DNA from: Nonomuraea sp. SBT364 | Lineage (GTDB): Bacteria; Actinomycetota; Actinomycetes; Streptosporangiales; Streptosporangiaceae | Direction: 5' to 3' | NCBI RefSeq assembly: GCF_001083785.1 | Contig: NZ_LAVL01000068.1 | Coordinates: 1-41,937, forward strand | DNA length: 41,937 nucleotides | Part shown: in pieces, positions 1 through 7,291 of the stretch | Position numbering within the stretch: position 1 is the first letter of the stretch | Layout: each line of letters begins with the position of its first letter | The notes under the pieces: generated by a model | The model's database searches: none | Told to the model about the DNA's origin: nothing | The model's input: only the letters and a program-made list of their open reading frames with translations | Translations under genes and position numbers: made by a program

Positions 1-1
1 G

Positions 2-556
2 TGGGGAGTGGGAGGGCTTGCTGGTGGGTTCGCGATGATCGCCCTGGTCGGGGTCAGCGTCGTCACGGTTCTCCCGGCCTTCCTGACGGCCGCGCCGGGC
101 GTGTCCGACGGGGCCGCCAGTCTGCTGACCGGGCTGGTGGCGGCGGTCAGCCTGGTGGGCAGCCTGGCCGCGCACGCGGCGCTGCGGGCAGGAAGCCGCC
201 CGAAGCGGCTGATCGCCGTCGCGCTGCTGTCGGCGCCGGCGAGCGCCGGGGTCTTCCTGCCCGTGCCCGCCCCGGTGACGGCGCTGTGCGCGGCGGCGGT
301 GCTGGGGCTCAACGGTCTCGCGGTGTCGGCGGTGTTCGCGGCCCTGCCGGTGGTGGCCGGAGCCCGGGTCGCCCGGGCGGCCGGGGCGGTGACGCAGGCG
401 GGCAGCCTGGGCACGCTGCTCGGCCCTCCGCTGTACGCGCGGCTGATCGAGACCGGCGGCTGGAGCGGCGCGATCGTGCTGACCACGCTGCTCGTGGGCG
501 TCGGGACCGCCTGCGCCACGGCCGCGACGGCCGGGGCGCGTGGGGCGGGCCGGTGA
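2..556 (+). CDS. MFS transporter, C-terminal part (5' end outside window)
   Basis: The frame is open to the left edge, so the gene starts upstream. About 184 residues are visible, almost all hydrophobic and small (Ala, Val, Leu, Gly), forming about five or six membrane segments separated by short basic loops such as RAGSRPKR. This is the pattern of the C-terminal half of a major facilitator permease, including a late GxLLGPPLYARLIE segment that resembles the helix 11 region of drug-type MFS proteins. Substrate cannot be told. An internal GTG at 8 is not a credible start because it lies inside the domain. The gene converges on the next one with an 8-bp gap. Confidence 0.7.
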   Translation, partial: WGVGGLAGGFAMIALVGVSVVTVLPAFLTAAPGVSDGAASLLTGLVAAVSLVGSLAAHAALRAGSRPKRLIAVALLSAPASAGVFLPVPAPVTALCAAAVLGLNGLAVSAVFAALPVVAGARVARAAGAVTQAGSLGTLLGPPLYARLIETGGWSGAIVLTTLLVGVGTACATAATAGARGAGR

Positions 557-564
557 GCCCGCCT

Positions 565-1284
565 CTACTCCGGCCGGGTGGCCAGGTAGATCGTGTTGGC
601 CGCCGGTCGCCCCTGGAGGAAATTGTGGAAGCTGACCTCGTGCGCCCGGCAGCCGGTGAAGACCTCCCCGAGCGAGGCGAGGAACCCGCTGTGCGGGGGA
701 TCGTTCGACCACAGCGCGAACACCCCGCCAGGGTGCAGGTGCGTGGCCAGCCGCCGCAGCCCGTCCGGCTCGTAGAAGGCGGCATGGCTCGGGTGCAGGA
801 CGTGATCCGGCGCGTGGTCGATGTCCACCAGGATGGCGTGGAAGCGCCGGCCAGGTGTGGCGGGGTCGAGCCCGGCGTCCGTGGCCGCCGCCGCGAAGAA
901 GTCGCCGTGCAGCAGCCGGCACCGCTGATCGCCCGTCAGCTCGGGCCCCAGGGGCAGGAGCCCCCGCTGGTGCCATCCGATGACCTCGGCCAGCGCGTCG
1001 ATCACGACCAGCGAGCGCACCCGCGGCTCCCGCAGGACCGCCCGCGCGGTGTAGCCGAGACCGAGCCCGCCCACGGCGACGTCGAGCCGGTCGTGGCGGG
1101 CGGCCGCCAGGCCGAGCGTGGCCAACTGGATCTCCGCCTCGGTGAACAGGCTGGACATCAGGAAGTCGTCATCGAGTTTGATCTCGTGGACCTCCGTCCC
1201 GAGCGACGGCTCCCGCCGCCGCCGCAGGCTCAGCCCGCCCAGTGCCGTAGGCTGGAAGTCGATCTCCTCGAACCGGATCCCCAT
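565..1284 (-). CDS. Spermidine-synthase-like (SAM-fold) protein
   Basis: 239 residues. A Rossmann-type methyltransferase core is visible: the motif VAVGGLGLGYTARAVL corresponds to the glycine-rich SAM-binding loop, followed by VVIDALAEVIGWHQRG (acidic end of beta 2) and ILVDIDHAPDHVLH (motif around beta 4). The family is that of polyamine aminopropyltransferases, many actinobacterial members of which have no proven activity; the standard catalytic Asp-Pro stretch is only partly kept here, so the reaction is uncertain. I chose the ATG at 1284 because GGGAGG lies 6 nt before it; a start at 1314 would add ten Arg/Gly-rich residues. A TAGGGT -10-like box sits upstream on the minus strand at 1338-1343, and the gene diverges from the MerR gene. 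Confidence 0.75.
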   Translation of the reverse strand: MGIRFEEIDFQPTALGGLSLRRRREPSLGTEVHEIKLDDDFLMSSLFTEAEIQLATLGLAAARHDRLDVAVGGLGLGYTARAVLREPRVRSLVVIDALAEVIGWHQRGLLPLGPELTGDQRCRLLHGDFFAAAATDAGLDPATPGRRFHAILVDIDHAPDHVLHPSHAAFYEPDGLRRLATHLHPGGVFALWSNDPPHSGFLASLGEVFTGCRAHEVSFHNFLQGRPAANTIYLATRPE

Positions 1285-1365
1285 CCGCCGCCTCCCGCCG
1301 GTGAGGCCGGACAAGTGCGTGTTCCGGCGTGACGGCTACCCTACACTCGTTCGAGGTCATAGCTG

Positions 1366-1380
1366 ACGTAAGAGTAGATT
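1366..1380 (+). promoter_or_regulatory. Putative merR promoter, box ACGTAAGAGTAG with -10 TAGATT
   Basis: ACGTAAGAGTAG (1366-1377) runs into TAGATT (1375-1380), which fits an actinobacterial -10 (TANNNT). A close copy lies downstream of the merR gene at 1833-1847. No convincing -35 is visible. The repeated box may be bound by the MerR protein itself; that is inference. Confidence 0.35.
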
Positions 1381-1410
1381 GTGCGAACGGGCGAACGAGG
1401 TGGAGGGCGG

Positions 1411-1818
1411 ATGCCGGACGGGCTGGTGCAGATCGGCGAGGTGGCCGAGCGGCTCGGGCTGTCCTTGCGGACGATCCGGCATTACGAGGAGGTCGGCCTG
1501 GTGGTGCCCGAGCGCACGCCGGGCGGTTTCCGCCTCTACAGCGAGACCGAGATCGGCCGGCTGGCCCTGGTCAAGCGGATGAAGCCGCTGGGGTTCAGCC
1601 TGGACGAGATGCGTGACCTGCTCGACATCACCGACCGGCTGGCCGCCGGCGACGACGACCCCTCGCTGATGACGCGGCTGCAGCTGTTCGAGCGCGCGGT
1701 CGCCGACCGGGCCGACAAGCTGCGCGAGCAGCTCGCCATGGCCAGGGAGTTCGGCGAGCAGTTGCGCCGGCAGCGGCTCGAAGCCTCCCGGATGGCCCCT
1801 GTCGCCCCGCCGCCGTGA
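1411..1818 (+). CDS. MerR family transcriptional regulator
   Basis: 135 residues. The N-terminal winged helix-turn-helix is clear: QIGEVAERLGLSLRTIRHYEEVGL, then the wing PGGFRLYSETEIGRL, then the MerR-type coil-forming region around residues 75-115 (DDDPSLMTRLQLFERAVADRADKLREQ). There is no Cys pair and no long ligand-binding C-terminus, so it belongs to the small MerR group that senses stress or drugs by dimer twisting. ATG 1411 was preferred to GTG 1381 because GGAGG lies 4 nt before it and the HTH then starts near residue 7. It may control itself, prfC and the aldo/keto reductase, which has a MerR-type promoter 1.7 kb downstream. Confidence 0.9.
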   Translation: MPDGLVQIGEVAERLGLSLRTIRHYEEVGLVVPERTPGGFRLYSETEIGRLALVKRMKPLGFSLDEMRDLLDITDRLAAGDDDPSLMTRLQLFERAVADRADKLREQLAMAREFGEQLRRQRLEASRMAPVAPPP

Positions 1819-1832
1819 GCGGCCGGGTCTTC

Positions 1833-1847
1833 ACGTAGGGGTAGTTT
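1833..1847 (+). promoter_or_regulatory. Putative prfC promoter, second copy of the ACGTARGRGTAG box
   Basis: ACGTAGGGGTAG (1833-1844) matches the box before merR at 10 of 12 positions and again merges into a -10-like TAGTTT (1842-1847). It would start transcription near 1854, about 110 nt before prfC. A third, weaker relative (ACGTTAAGGTAG, 1946-1957) overlaps the prfC ribosome binding site. Confidence 0.3.
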
Positions 1848-1962
1848 TACACGTTTCCGTATTCTGCTGGTTGGACGCTTCTTGTTTTCGTCTCGGTGTC
1901 GGCGGCCTGCCGCCCACGGCGGCGTCGGCCACTGACCATACTCTCACGTTAAGGTAGGAACC

Positions 1963-3561
1963 ATGCGGGGTGACGTCGCCTTCGAGGCCACGCGACGCCG
2001 GACGTTCGCCGTCATCAGCCATCCGGACGCCGGTAAGTCCACCATGACCGAGGCGCTGGCGCTGCACGCCTCGGCGATCACACAGGCCGGGTCGGTGCAC
2101 GGCAAGGCCGGGCGGCGCGGCGTCACGTCCGACTGGATGGAGATCGAGCGCGCCCGCGGGATCTCGATCACCTCGGCGGCGCTGCGCTTCGACTACCGGG
2201 GGCACGTGTTCAACCTGGTCGACACGCCGGGTCACGCCGACTTCTCCGAGGACACCTATCGGGTGCTGGCGGCCGTCGACTGCGCGGTGATGCTGATCGA
2301 CGCGGCCAAGGGCATGGAGCCGCAGACGATGAAGCTGTTCGAGGTCTGCCGCCACCGCCGCATCCCGGTCATCACGTTCGTCAACAAGTGGGATCGGCCC
2401 GGCCGCCAGGCCCTGGAGCTGCTGGACGAGATCGAGGAGCGCACCGGCCTGCGGCCGACGCCCGTCACCTGGCCCATCGGGCTGCCCGGCAACTTCCACG
2501 GGGTGATCGACAGGCTGCGTCACAGCGCCGTCCGCTACGAGCGCACCCCGGGCGGGGCGACCAAGGCGCTGGAGACCGAGCTGACCGCCGAGCAGGCGGG
2601 CGTCGAGCTGGGGTCGGACTGGCAGCAGGCGAGCGAGGAGACCGCGCTGCTGGACGCGATCGGCGCCGACCACGACCAGAAGGCGTTCGAGGCGCACGAG
2701 TCCACGCCGGTGCTGTTCGGCGCGGCGCTGCCCAACTTCGGCATCGGGCGGCTGCTGGACGTGCTGGTCGAGCTGGCACCGGCGCCCGCGCCACGGCCCG
2801 ACGTCGACGGGGCCGCGCGGGCGCTGGACGAGCCGTTCTCCGGGCTGGTGTTCAAGGTGCAGGCCAACATGGACCGCGCGCACCGCGACCGGATCGCGTT
2901 CGTCCGGGTGTGTTCGGGCCGGTTCGAGCGCGGCATGGTCCTCGTCCACGCCGCCACCGGCCGTCCGTTCGCCACCAAATACGCTCAGAGCGTCTTCGGC
3001 CAGGATCGCACCACGATGGACGAGGCTTTCCCGGGCGACGTCGTCGGCCTGGTCAACGCCACCGCGTTGCGGCCGGGCGACACCCTGTACGAGGGCGCGC
3101 CGGTGACGTTCCCGCCGATCCCGAGCTTCGCGCCCGAGCACTTCGCCGTCGTGCGGGCCCGTGACTCCAGCAAGGCCAAGCAGTTCCGGCGCGGCATCGA
3201 CCAGCTCGACGGTGAGGGCGTCATCCAGGTGCTGCGCTCCGACCTGCGCGGCGATCAGGCGCCGGTGCTGGCGGCGGTCGGGCCGATGCAGTTCGAGGTC
3301 GTCCAGCATCGGCTGGCCGCCGAGTTCGGCGCGGAGATCAGCCTGGATCGGCTCGACTACACGCTGGCCCGACGCACCGACGCCGAGTCGGCCGAGCTGC
3401 TGGCCCGCCAGCGCGGCGCCGAGGTGCTCGTGCGCAGCCACGACCAGGCGTTGCTCGCGCTGTTCTCCGACCGCTGGCGGATGCGCTCGATCAAGGCCGA
3501 CCACCCCGGCATCACTCTGCACGCCCTGATCGCCGACACCGCGCACGAGGCCGGATTCTGA
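1963..3561 (+). CDS. prfC: Peptide chain release factor 3 (RF3)
   Basis: 532 residues, the usual RF3 length. RF3 is a translational GTPase that removes RF1 or RF2 from the ribosome after peptide release. The GTPase motifs are all present: G1 SHPDAGKST (residues 19-27), G2 region with RGISITSAALRF, G3 DTPGHADF and G4 NKWD. The RF3-specific start (AFEATRRRTFAVISHPDAGKST) and the SDWMEIERARGISITS segment separate it from EF-G. AAGGTAGGA precedes the ATG. It stands alone between a MerR gene and an aldo/keto reductase. RF3 is patchily present in actinobacteria, so a role in stress or drug response of the ribosome is possible but unproven. Confidence 0.95.
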   Translation: MRGDVAFEATRRRTFAVISHPDAGKSTMTEALALHASAITQAGSVHGKAGRRGVTSDWMEIERARGISITSAALRFDYRGHVFNLVDTPGHADFSEDTYRVLAAVDCAVMLIDAAKGMEPQTMKLFEVCRHRRIPVITFVNKWDRPGRQALELLDEIEERTGLRPTPVTWPIGLPGNFHGVIDRLRHSAVRYERTPGGATKALETELTAEQAGVELGSDWQQASEETALLDAIGADHDQKAFEAHESTPVLFGAALPNFGIGRLLDVLVELAPAPAPRPDVDGAARALDEPFSGLVFKVQANMDRAHRDRIAFVRVCSGRFERGMVLVHAATGRPFATKYAQSVFGQDRTTMDEAFPGDVVGLVNATALRPGDTLYEGAPVTFPPIPSFAPEHFAVVRARDSSKAKQFRRGIDQLDGEGVIQVLRSDLRGDQAPVLAAVGPMQFEVVQHRLAAEFGAEISLDRLDYTLARRTDAESAELLARQRGAEVLVRSHDQALLALFSDRWRMRSIKADHPGITLHALIADTAHEAGF

Positions 3562-3562
3562 C

Positions 3563-3593
3563 TTGACCTGGAGTTCGCTCCAGCACGCACACT
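3563..3593 (+). promoter_or_regulatory. MerR-type promoter before the aldo/keto reductase
   Basis: TTGACC (3563-3568) is a good -35. It is followed after an over-long 19-bp spacer by CACACT (3588-3593). Inside the spacer lies the perfect inverted repeat CTGGAG, TTCG, CTCCAG (3568-3583). A long spacer carrying the palindrome is the hallmark of promoters that MerR proteins activate by untwisting DNA. The likely regulator is the MerR gene at 1411-1818. Confidence 0.65.
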
Positions 3594-3636
3594 CCTGTCC
3601 GGGCCCGGACGTGACGGCCCGGACTGGAGAGAGAAC

Positions 3637-4623
3637 ATGAAATATCGGACGATCGGCACCGACCCCGCCACCCGCCGTGAGGTGAGCGTGCTCGCCCTCG
3701 GCGCGATGATGTTCGGATCGGCGATCGACGAGCAGACCTCGTTCGCCGTCCTCGACCGCTACGCCGAGGCCGGCGGCACGTTCATCGACACCTCGAACAA
3801 CTACGCCTTCTGGGCGGACGGCGGCCAGGGCGGGCAGAGCGAGGAACTGCTGGGCCGCTGGCTCCGCAGCCGGGGTGTCGGCGACGAGATGGTGATCGCC
3901 ACCAAGCTCGGCGCCCGCCCGCTCGCGCCCGGCACCAGCTACGTCGACAACGCCGAGGGGCTGTCCGCCAAGACGATCCGCGAGTCGGCCGAGCGCAGCC
4001 GCGAACGGCTCGGCGTCGACCGCATCGACCTGCTCTACGCGCACATCGAGGACCGGACGGTGCCGCTGGCCGAGACCGTCGAGGGATTCGGCGAGCTGGT
4101 GACGGAGGGCACGGTCGGACTGCTCGGGGTGAGCAACCACGCGATCTGGCGGGTCGAGCGGGCCCGCGCCCTGGCCGCCGCGGCCGGGCTGCCGGGCTAC
4201 GAGGTGCTGCAGTATCAGCACAGCCACCTGCGGCCGCGCTTCGACATGCCCGAGTCCATCTTCGAGGACGGCAGTCTCGGCCACGCCGGCGCCGAGCTGC
4301 TGAGCTACCTGCGCGCCGAGCCCGGCCTGACGCTGGTCGCCTACTCGCCGCTGCTGGGCGGCGCCTACACCAGGCAGGACAAGCCGGTCCCGCCGGACTA
4401 CGACCACCCCGGCACCCCGGCCCGGCTCGCCGTGCTGCGCCAGGTCGCCGAGGAGACCGGAGCCGGCGTGAACCAGGTCGTGCTCGCCTGGCAGATCGGC
4501 CACCGCTTCCCGGTGATCCCGCTCGCCGGGGCGTCCTCGGTGGCGCAACTGGAGGAGAACCTGGCCGCGGTGGACCTGGAACTGACCGACGACCAGCGGG
4601 CCCGCCTGGACTCCGTCCACTGA
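3637..4623 (+). CDS. Aldo/keto reductase
   Basis: 328 residues, a (beta/alpha)8 NADPH-dependent oxidoreductase of the yeast-type/YghZ-like AKR group. The catalytic tetrad is visible: Asp51 and Tyr56 in FIDTSNNYAFW, Lys90 in VIATKLG and His136 in IDLLYAHIED. The C-terminal NADPH-binding segment (IPLAGASSVAQLEENLAAVDLEL) is intact. ATG 3637 follows a GGAGAGAG ribosome binding site. Such enzymes reduce reactive aldehydes and ketones and are often switched on by MerR-type regulators, which agrees with the promoter directly upstream. The physiological substrate is unknown. A perfect 14-bp palindrome GTCCGGGCCCGGAC (3597-3610) lies in the 5' leader. Confidence 0.92.
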   Translation: MKYRTIGTDPATRREVSVLALGAMMFGSAIDEQTSFAVLDRYAEAGGTFIDTSNNYAFWADGGQGGQSEELLGRWLRSRGVGDEMVIATKLGARPLAPGTSYVDNAEGLSAKTIRESAERSRERLGVDRIDLLYAHIEDRTVPLAETVEGFGELVTEGTVGLLGVSNHAIWRVERARALAAAAGLPGYEVLQYQHSHLRPRFDMPESIFEDGSLGHAGAELLSYLRAEPGLTLVAYSPLLGGAYTRQDKPVPPDYDHPGTPARLAVLRQVAEETGAGVNQVVLAWQIGHRFPVIPLAGASSVAQLEENLAAVDLELTDDQRARLDSVH

Positions 4624-4700
4624 CCCCGGCGGCACGAGTGATCGGGCCGGGACGGGGCATGGATCTCCGAATCGGATCACTTGAGCGGAGGGAGATCCAG

Positions 4701-4982
4701 ATGGACCAGCGGGGCAGCCGGGAAACGCGTACCGCGGAAGAGGGACCACCTGCTCACGTTCGCTGCACGCCCCCGCCCGCCGGGCAGCTCTTCGAGATCG
4801 CCGTCCTCGACACCACCGGCGAGGACGGCCGCCCGTACTGGCACACGATCGGCTGGGGGATCGACAAGGTCGAGGCCGACAGCATCGCGGAAACGTATGT
4901 GAACCGTCCGATGTGCCCGTACGACGCGGCCCGGATCCGGCACAACGGCACCCTGGTCGGGCTGCACCGCCGGCAGGCGTGA
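4701..4982 (+). CDS. Small protein of unknown function
   Basis: 93 residues. I do not recognise a family. The N-terminal third is polar and probably disordered (MDQRGSRETRTAEEGPP); the rest looks like a compact fold with alternating hydrophobic residues (LFEIAVLDTTGED, YWHTIGWGIDKVEADSIAE) and single Cys residues near 22 and 71. There is no signal peptide or membrane segment. ATG 4701 is chosen because GGAGGGAG ends 6 nt before it; a longer open frame starting at 4638 lacks such a site. It lies 77 bp after the aldo/keto reductase and converges with the membrane protein at 5000-5446. Confidence 0.6.
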   Translation: MDQRGSRETRTAEEGPPAHVRCTPPPAGQLFEIAVLDTTGEDGRPYWHTIGWGIDKVEADSIAETYVNRPMCPYDAARIRHNGTLVGLHRRQA

Positions 4983-4999
4983 GCCGGGCGCCCGGGCGG

Positions 5000-5446
5000 T
5001 CAGCGCCTGGTCGCCCGGGCGTACGACCAGGTCGTCGCGGCCAGTAGCGCCATCACGACGATCCCGGCGACGCCGTGATACCACTGCCAGCCCACCCCGA
5101 GGCCGATGAACCCGTCGGCCGCGACGATCACCGCCCCGGCGCCGACGGCGAGCAGCGCGCCGCCCAGCACCACCAGCATCAGCAGGCGCGGCACCCGGCG
5201 TCCCGGCCGGGTCACCGTCAGGAGGACGAGCGCCGCCGCCAGCACCCCGGTCACGACCGCCGACCACTGCGCGGTGGTCACGTCCATCACGTCACGGGCA
5301 TACCGTTCGTACTCGCTCGGCGGCACCGCCGGGCCACCGGGAAACCCGAGACGCCCCTGCGCGGCGTAGACCGCCTTGCCCGCGGCGTACCCGACGAACA
5401 GCACCGCCATCGTCCAAGCCGGCCAGCGCACCTGATGTCTTTCCAC
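5000..5446 (-). CDS. Small four-helix membrane protein of unknown function
   Basis: 148 residues with four predicted membrane spans near residues 11-28, 58-77, 86-110 and 120-141, both termini basic and probably cytoplasmic (MERHQVRW, YARATRR). A polar extracytoplasmic loop with PPSEYERYARDVMDV lies between spans 1 and 2. It starts with GTG and has no clear ribosome binding site; a CATTCT -10-like box ends about 7 nt upstream, so it may be leaderless. It is followed in the same direction downstream by nothing, as it converges on 4701-4982. Function unknown. Confidence 0.6.
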   Translation of the reverse strand: MERHQVRWPAWTMAVLFVGYAAGKAVYAAQGRLGFPGGPAVPPSEYERYARDVMDVTTAQWSAVVTGVLAAALVLLTVTRPGRRVPRLLMLVVLGGALLAVGAGAVIVAADGFIGLGVGWQWYHGVAGIVVMALLAATTWSYARATRR

Positions 5447-5502
5447 GAGACACAGAATGTCCCGGCCCGTGCCCCACCGACCTCCCGCCCGCGAGGGAAC
5501 GC

Positions 5503-5521
5503 CTTCCCCCGCGGGGGGGAG
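5503..5521. terminator. Possible hairpin terminator
   Basis: CTTCCCCC, GC, GGGGGGGAG forms a GC-only stem directly downstream of the membrane protein gene 5552-6094 read on the minus strand. There is no U tract, which is common for actinomycete terminators. Weak call. Confidence 0.3.
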
Positions 5522-5551
5522 TCTCGGAGCGTGGGCGGGGGCCGGCCGGGG

Positions 5552-6094
5552 TCAGCCGGCGCTGGTCACCTGGCGGCCGCGCCAGGCCGCGAAGAGGCTG
5601 CCGGCCAGGAGCACCACGCCGGACAGCACCCCGCTGACGAGCGGCACCCACGTCACGGCGGACGTCGACGCCAGGACGAGACCGGCGACCCCGAGCAGCG
5701 AGAGGGCCGCCCCGGGCACCGCGATGCTCCAGTCCTTCCAGATCGGCGCCAGGGCGACGAAGTGCACGCCGACCACGAACGCCACCCAGGCCACGTTGGC
5801 CTGCTCGGGGACGTCCAGGGCGGCCAGCACCCGGAGCCCGCCGAAGAGCAGGATCGCCTCGGCGAGGACGACCACCAGGTAGCCGCGGCTGAACATGTTC
5901 CGCCGCTCGCCGTCTCCCTCCCTCCTCGCGGTGGCGAACCACATCACGACGACGCCCGCGGCGGCCAGGACGGCGGCGACCCGCAGGACGTTCACGGTCA
6001 GGGGGTTGAGCGGGCTCTGCGCGTTGACGACGACGAAGACCGCGCCGAACACCGCGCCTACCAGCAAACCAGTCATACGCTGCATGATTCTCAT
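5552..6094 (-). CDS. Six-helix membrane protein of unknown function
   Basis: 180 residues with six hydrophobic spans in regular spacing (for example TGLLVGAVFGAVFVVVNAQ near the start and VPLVSGVLSGVVLLAGSLFAAW near the end). A basic loop ARREGDGERRN follows span 2, suggesting it is cytoplasmic. No catalytic motif is visible and I do not recognise the family. I start at the ATG at 6094 (MRIMQRMTG); ATG 6085 and 6076 are also possible because none has a strong ribosome binding site. Upstream lies a perfect short inverted repeat (6142-6161). The longer open frame reaching 6265 is Ala/Gly/Pro-rich and not credible as coding. Confidence 0.6.
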   Translation of the reverse strand: MRIMQRMTGLLVGAVFGAVFVVVNAQSPLNPLTVNVLRVAAVLAAAGVVVMWFATARREGDGERRNMFSRGYLVVVLAEAILLFGGLRVLAALDVPEQANVAWVAFVVGVHFVALAPIWKDWSIAVPGAALSLLGVAGLVLASTSAVTWVPLVSGVLSGVVLLAGSLFAAWRGRQVTSAG

Positions 6095-6141
6095 CGAACC
6101 GCATGCCGGGCGGCGCCCGCACGGGGCCTGGGGCGAGGACG

Positions 6142-6161
6142 AGGTAGGTCTGGCCCTACCT
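6142..6161. promoter_or_regulatory. Inverted repeat AGGTAGG / CCTACCT, possible operator
   Basis: Perfect 7-bp arms with a 6-bp spacer, 48-67 bp upstream of the membrane protein start at 6094. The rest of the 292-bp gap 6095-6386 holds no credible gene; its right part (6306-6386) must carry the promoter of the small ORF at 6387, but I see no clear -35/-10 pair. Confidence 0.3.
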
Positions 6162-6386
6162 GACCGCCCCGGCCCGTCGCCCGTCGCGGCGTCGCCGGCC
6201 GGGGGCGCCATCGCCGGGAAGCTCGGCGCGTCTCCGCCGTCCTGCAGTACCTGGAGAACGGCCACCGGGGGCTTGCGCCAGCTCTGCCGGGCTCCGGCGT
6301 GCGGGGGCGTAATTCACTCGTTCGGGGGATTCTCCTGGGTGTGCGGGAGGGGGAAGGTGAGAGCCCGTCTTCCCTTGGAGGAACCC

Positions 6387-6527
6387 ATGTATGAGCGCGA
6401 CGCACTCGACCGCTGGTACGACGACCAGTTCAGCAATCCGACGACGACCGCGGCGGATAGTTCGTGGTCGGACGCGCCGTGGAACAACCCGGACAACTCC
6501 GACTGGGGTGACCCGTTCAGCGGGTGA
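6387..6527 (+). CDS. Small acidic Trp-rich protein, unknown
   Basis: 46 residues, preceded by a strong TTGGAGGAA ribosome binding site 3 nt before ATG. It begins MYERDALDRWYDDQF and ends SDWGDPFSG. It contains ten acidic residues against two Arg, and four Trp (10, 27, 32, 40), with a loose internal repeat (SWSDAPW and SDWGDPF). It has no signal peptide, Cys or membrane span. The last 11 bp overlap tail to tail with the end of the LuxR-type regulator on the other strand. It could be a partner or effector of that regulator, or a precursor peptide; no maturation enzyme is nearby, so I do not assign a function. Confidence 0.55.
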   Translation: MYERDALDRWYDDQFSNPTTTAADSSWSDAPWNNPDNSDWGDPFSG

Positions 6528-7260
6528 ACCGCAGGCCGGACAGCCGTTCAGCCAGCTTGACCCGGTTCGCGACGCCGAGCTTCTCGTAGGCCCGCTTGAG
6601 ATGGCTCTTGACCGTGTTGGGGCTGATGCGCAGGTCGAGGGCGATCTCGTGGTCGCCGAGGCCGGTGGCGACCTTCTCGCAGATCTCCCTTTCGCGGCGG
6701 GTGAGGCAGTCAAGACCGGCCGGGTCGGCGACACCGGACCACAACCTGTAGTGGGCCGACAGGCGCAGGGCCAGCCGTCGCGCCATTGCCAGATCCCGCG
6801 CGCCGAACGCGCCGGATTCGGGGGCCAGCAGCCCGATCCCGGCCGTGCCTCCGGTGCCCTGGACGGGAATCACGACTTTCGCGCGAATGTCGTTCCTGAC
6901 CAGGAACCGGGTCACGTATTCCTTGTGTGAGATCTGCTGGAGCGGGTGGAGCTGATCGAGCGAGATCGGCCCCACCCGGCGCGCGGAGCCGCCGGCCGCT
7001 ATTTGCCGGAATGGATCCGTGTGGCGGAAAACCTCGTGGTAGGTGGCCGGAACATGCACGGGAAGACCGTGGGTGACCGGCTCCGGGTCGTCGAAAACCT
7101 CGCGAAAGGTCGGGGCGACGAAAAAGGTCGTACGGCGGAAGTCCAGCCACGTGGCCAATCCGTCGAGCACCCTTTCCCGCAGATCCTGTAATCCACGGGC
7201 GGCTTCGCAGGCGGCCACGACCGCATCGATCCGGTCGTGGTCGGAAGAGCTCAGCAGCAT
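6517..7260 (-). CDS. LuxR-type transcriptional regulator with GAF-like sensor
   Basis: 247 residues. The C-terminal 65 residues form a LuxR/GerE helix-turn-helix (LTRREREICEKVATGLGDHEIALDLRISPNTVKSHLKRAYEKLGV). The N-terminal 170 residues look like a GAF-type ligand-binding fold (VLDGLATWLDFRRTTFFVAPTF early, IRAKVVIPVQGTGGTAGIGLLAPE late), with no receiver aspartate, so it is not a response regulator. ATG 7260 is chosen because GGTGGG lies 7 nt before it; the open frame runs on upstream to 7638 without coding character. The start is only 31 bp from the divergent small ORF at 7292, so its promoter must lie within or beyond that ORF. Confidence 0.85.
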   Translation of the reverse strand: MLLSSSDHDRIDAVVAACEAARGLQDLRERVLDGLATWLDFRRTTFFVAPTFREVFDDPEPVTHGLPVHVPATYHEVFRHTDPFRQIAAGGSARRVGPISLDQLHPLQQISHKEYVTRFLVRNDIRAKVVIPVQGTGGTAGIGLLAPESGAFGARDLAMARRLALRLSAHYRLWSGVADPAGLDCLTRREREICEKVATGLGDHEIALDLRISPNTVKSHLKRAYEKLGVANRVKLAERLSGLRFTR

Positions 7261-7291
7261 GGCCAACCCACCAGAAAGAAAGGTGATCCCC

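Noticed and set aside
1896..1952. Possible 18-codon GTG leader ORF before prfC, ending in the prfC ribosome binding site
   Set aside because: Arg-rich translation, no ribosome binding site and no matching hairpin pair. Unlike the two accepted leaders it has no -10 box next to it.
3597..3610. Perfect palindrome GTCCGGGCCCGGAC in the aldo/keto reductase leader as a second operator
   Set aside because: Short GC-only palindromes are frequent by chance in such DNA, and the MerR-type site just upstream explains control better.
1831..4749. Very long open frame on the minus strand (972 codons) opposite prfC and the aldo/keto reductase
   Set aside because: It lies antisense to two well-supported genes, is dominated by Arg, Gly, Ala, Gln and His from GC-rich codons, and has no recognisable domain.
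6095..6527. Longer frame joining the 46-aa ORF with an upstream extension from 5895
   Set aside because: The upstream part is antisense to the membrane protein and lacks coding character, while a strong ribosome binding site sits exactly before ATG 6387.
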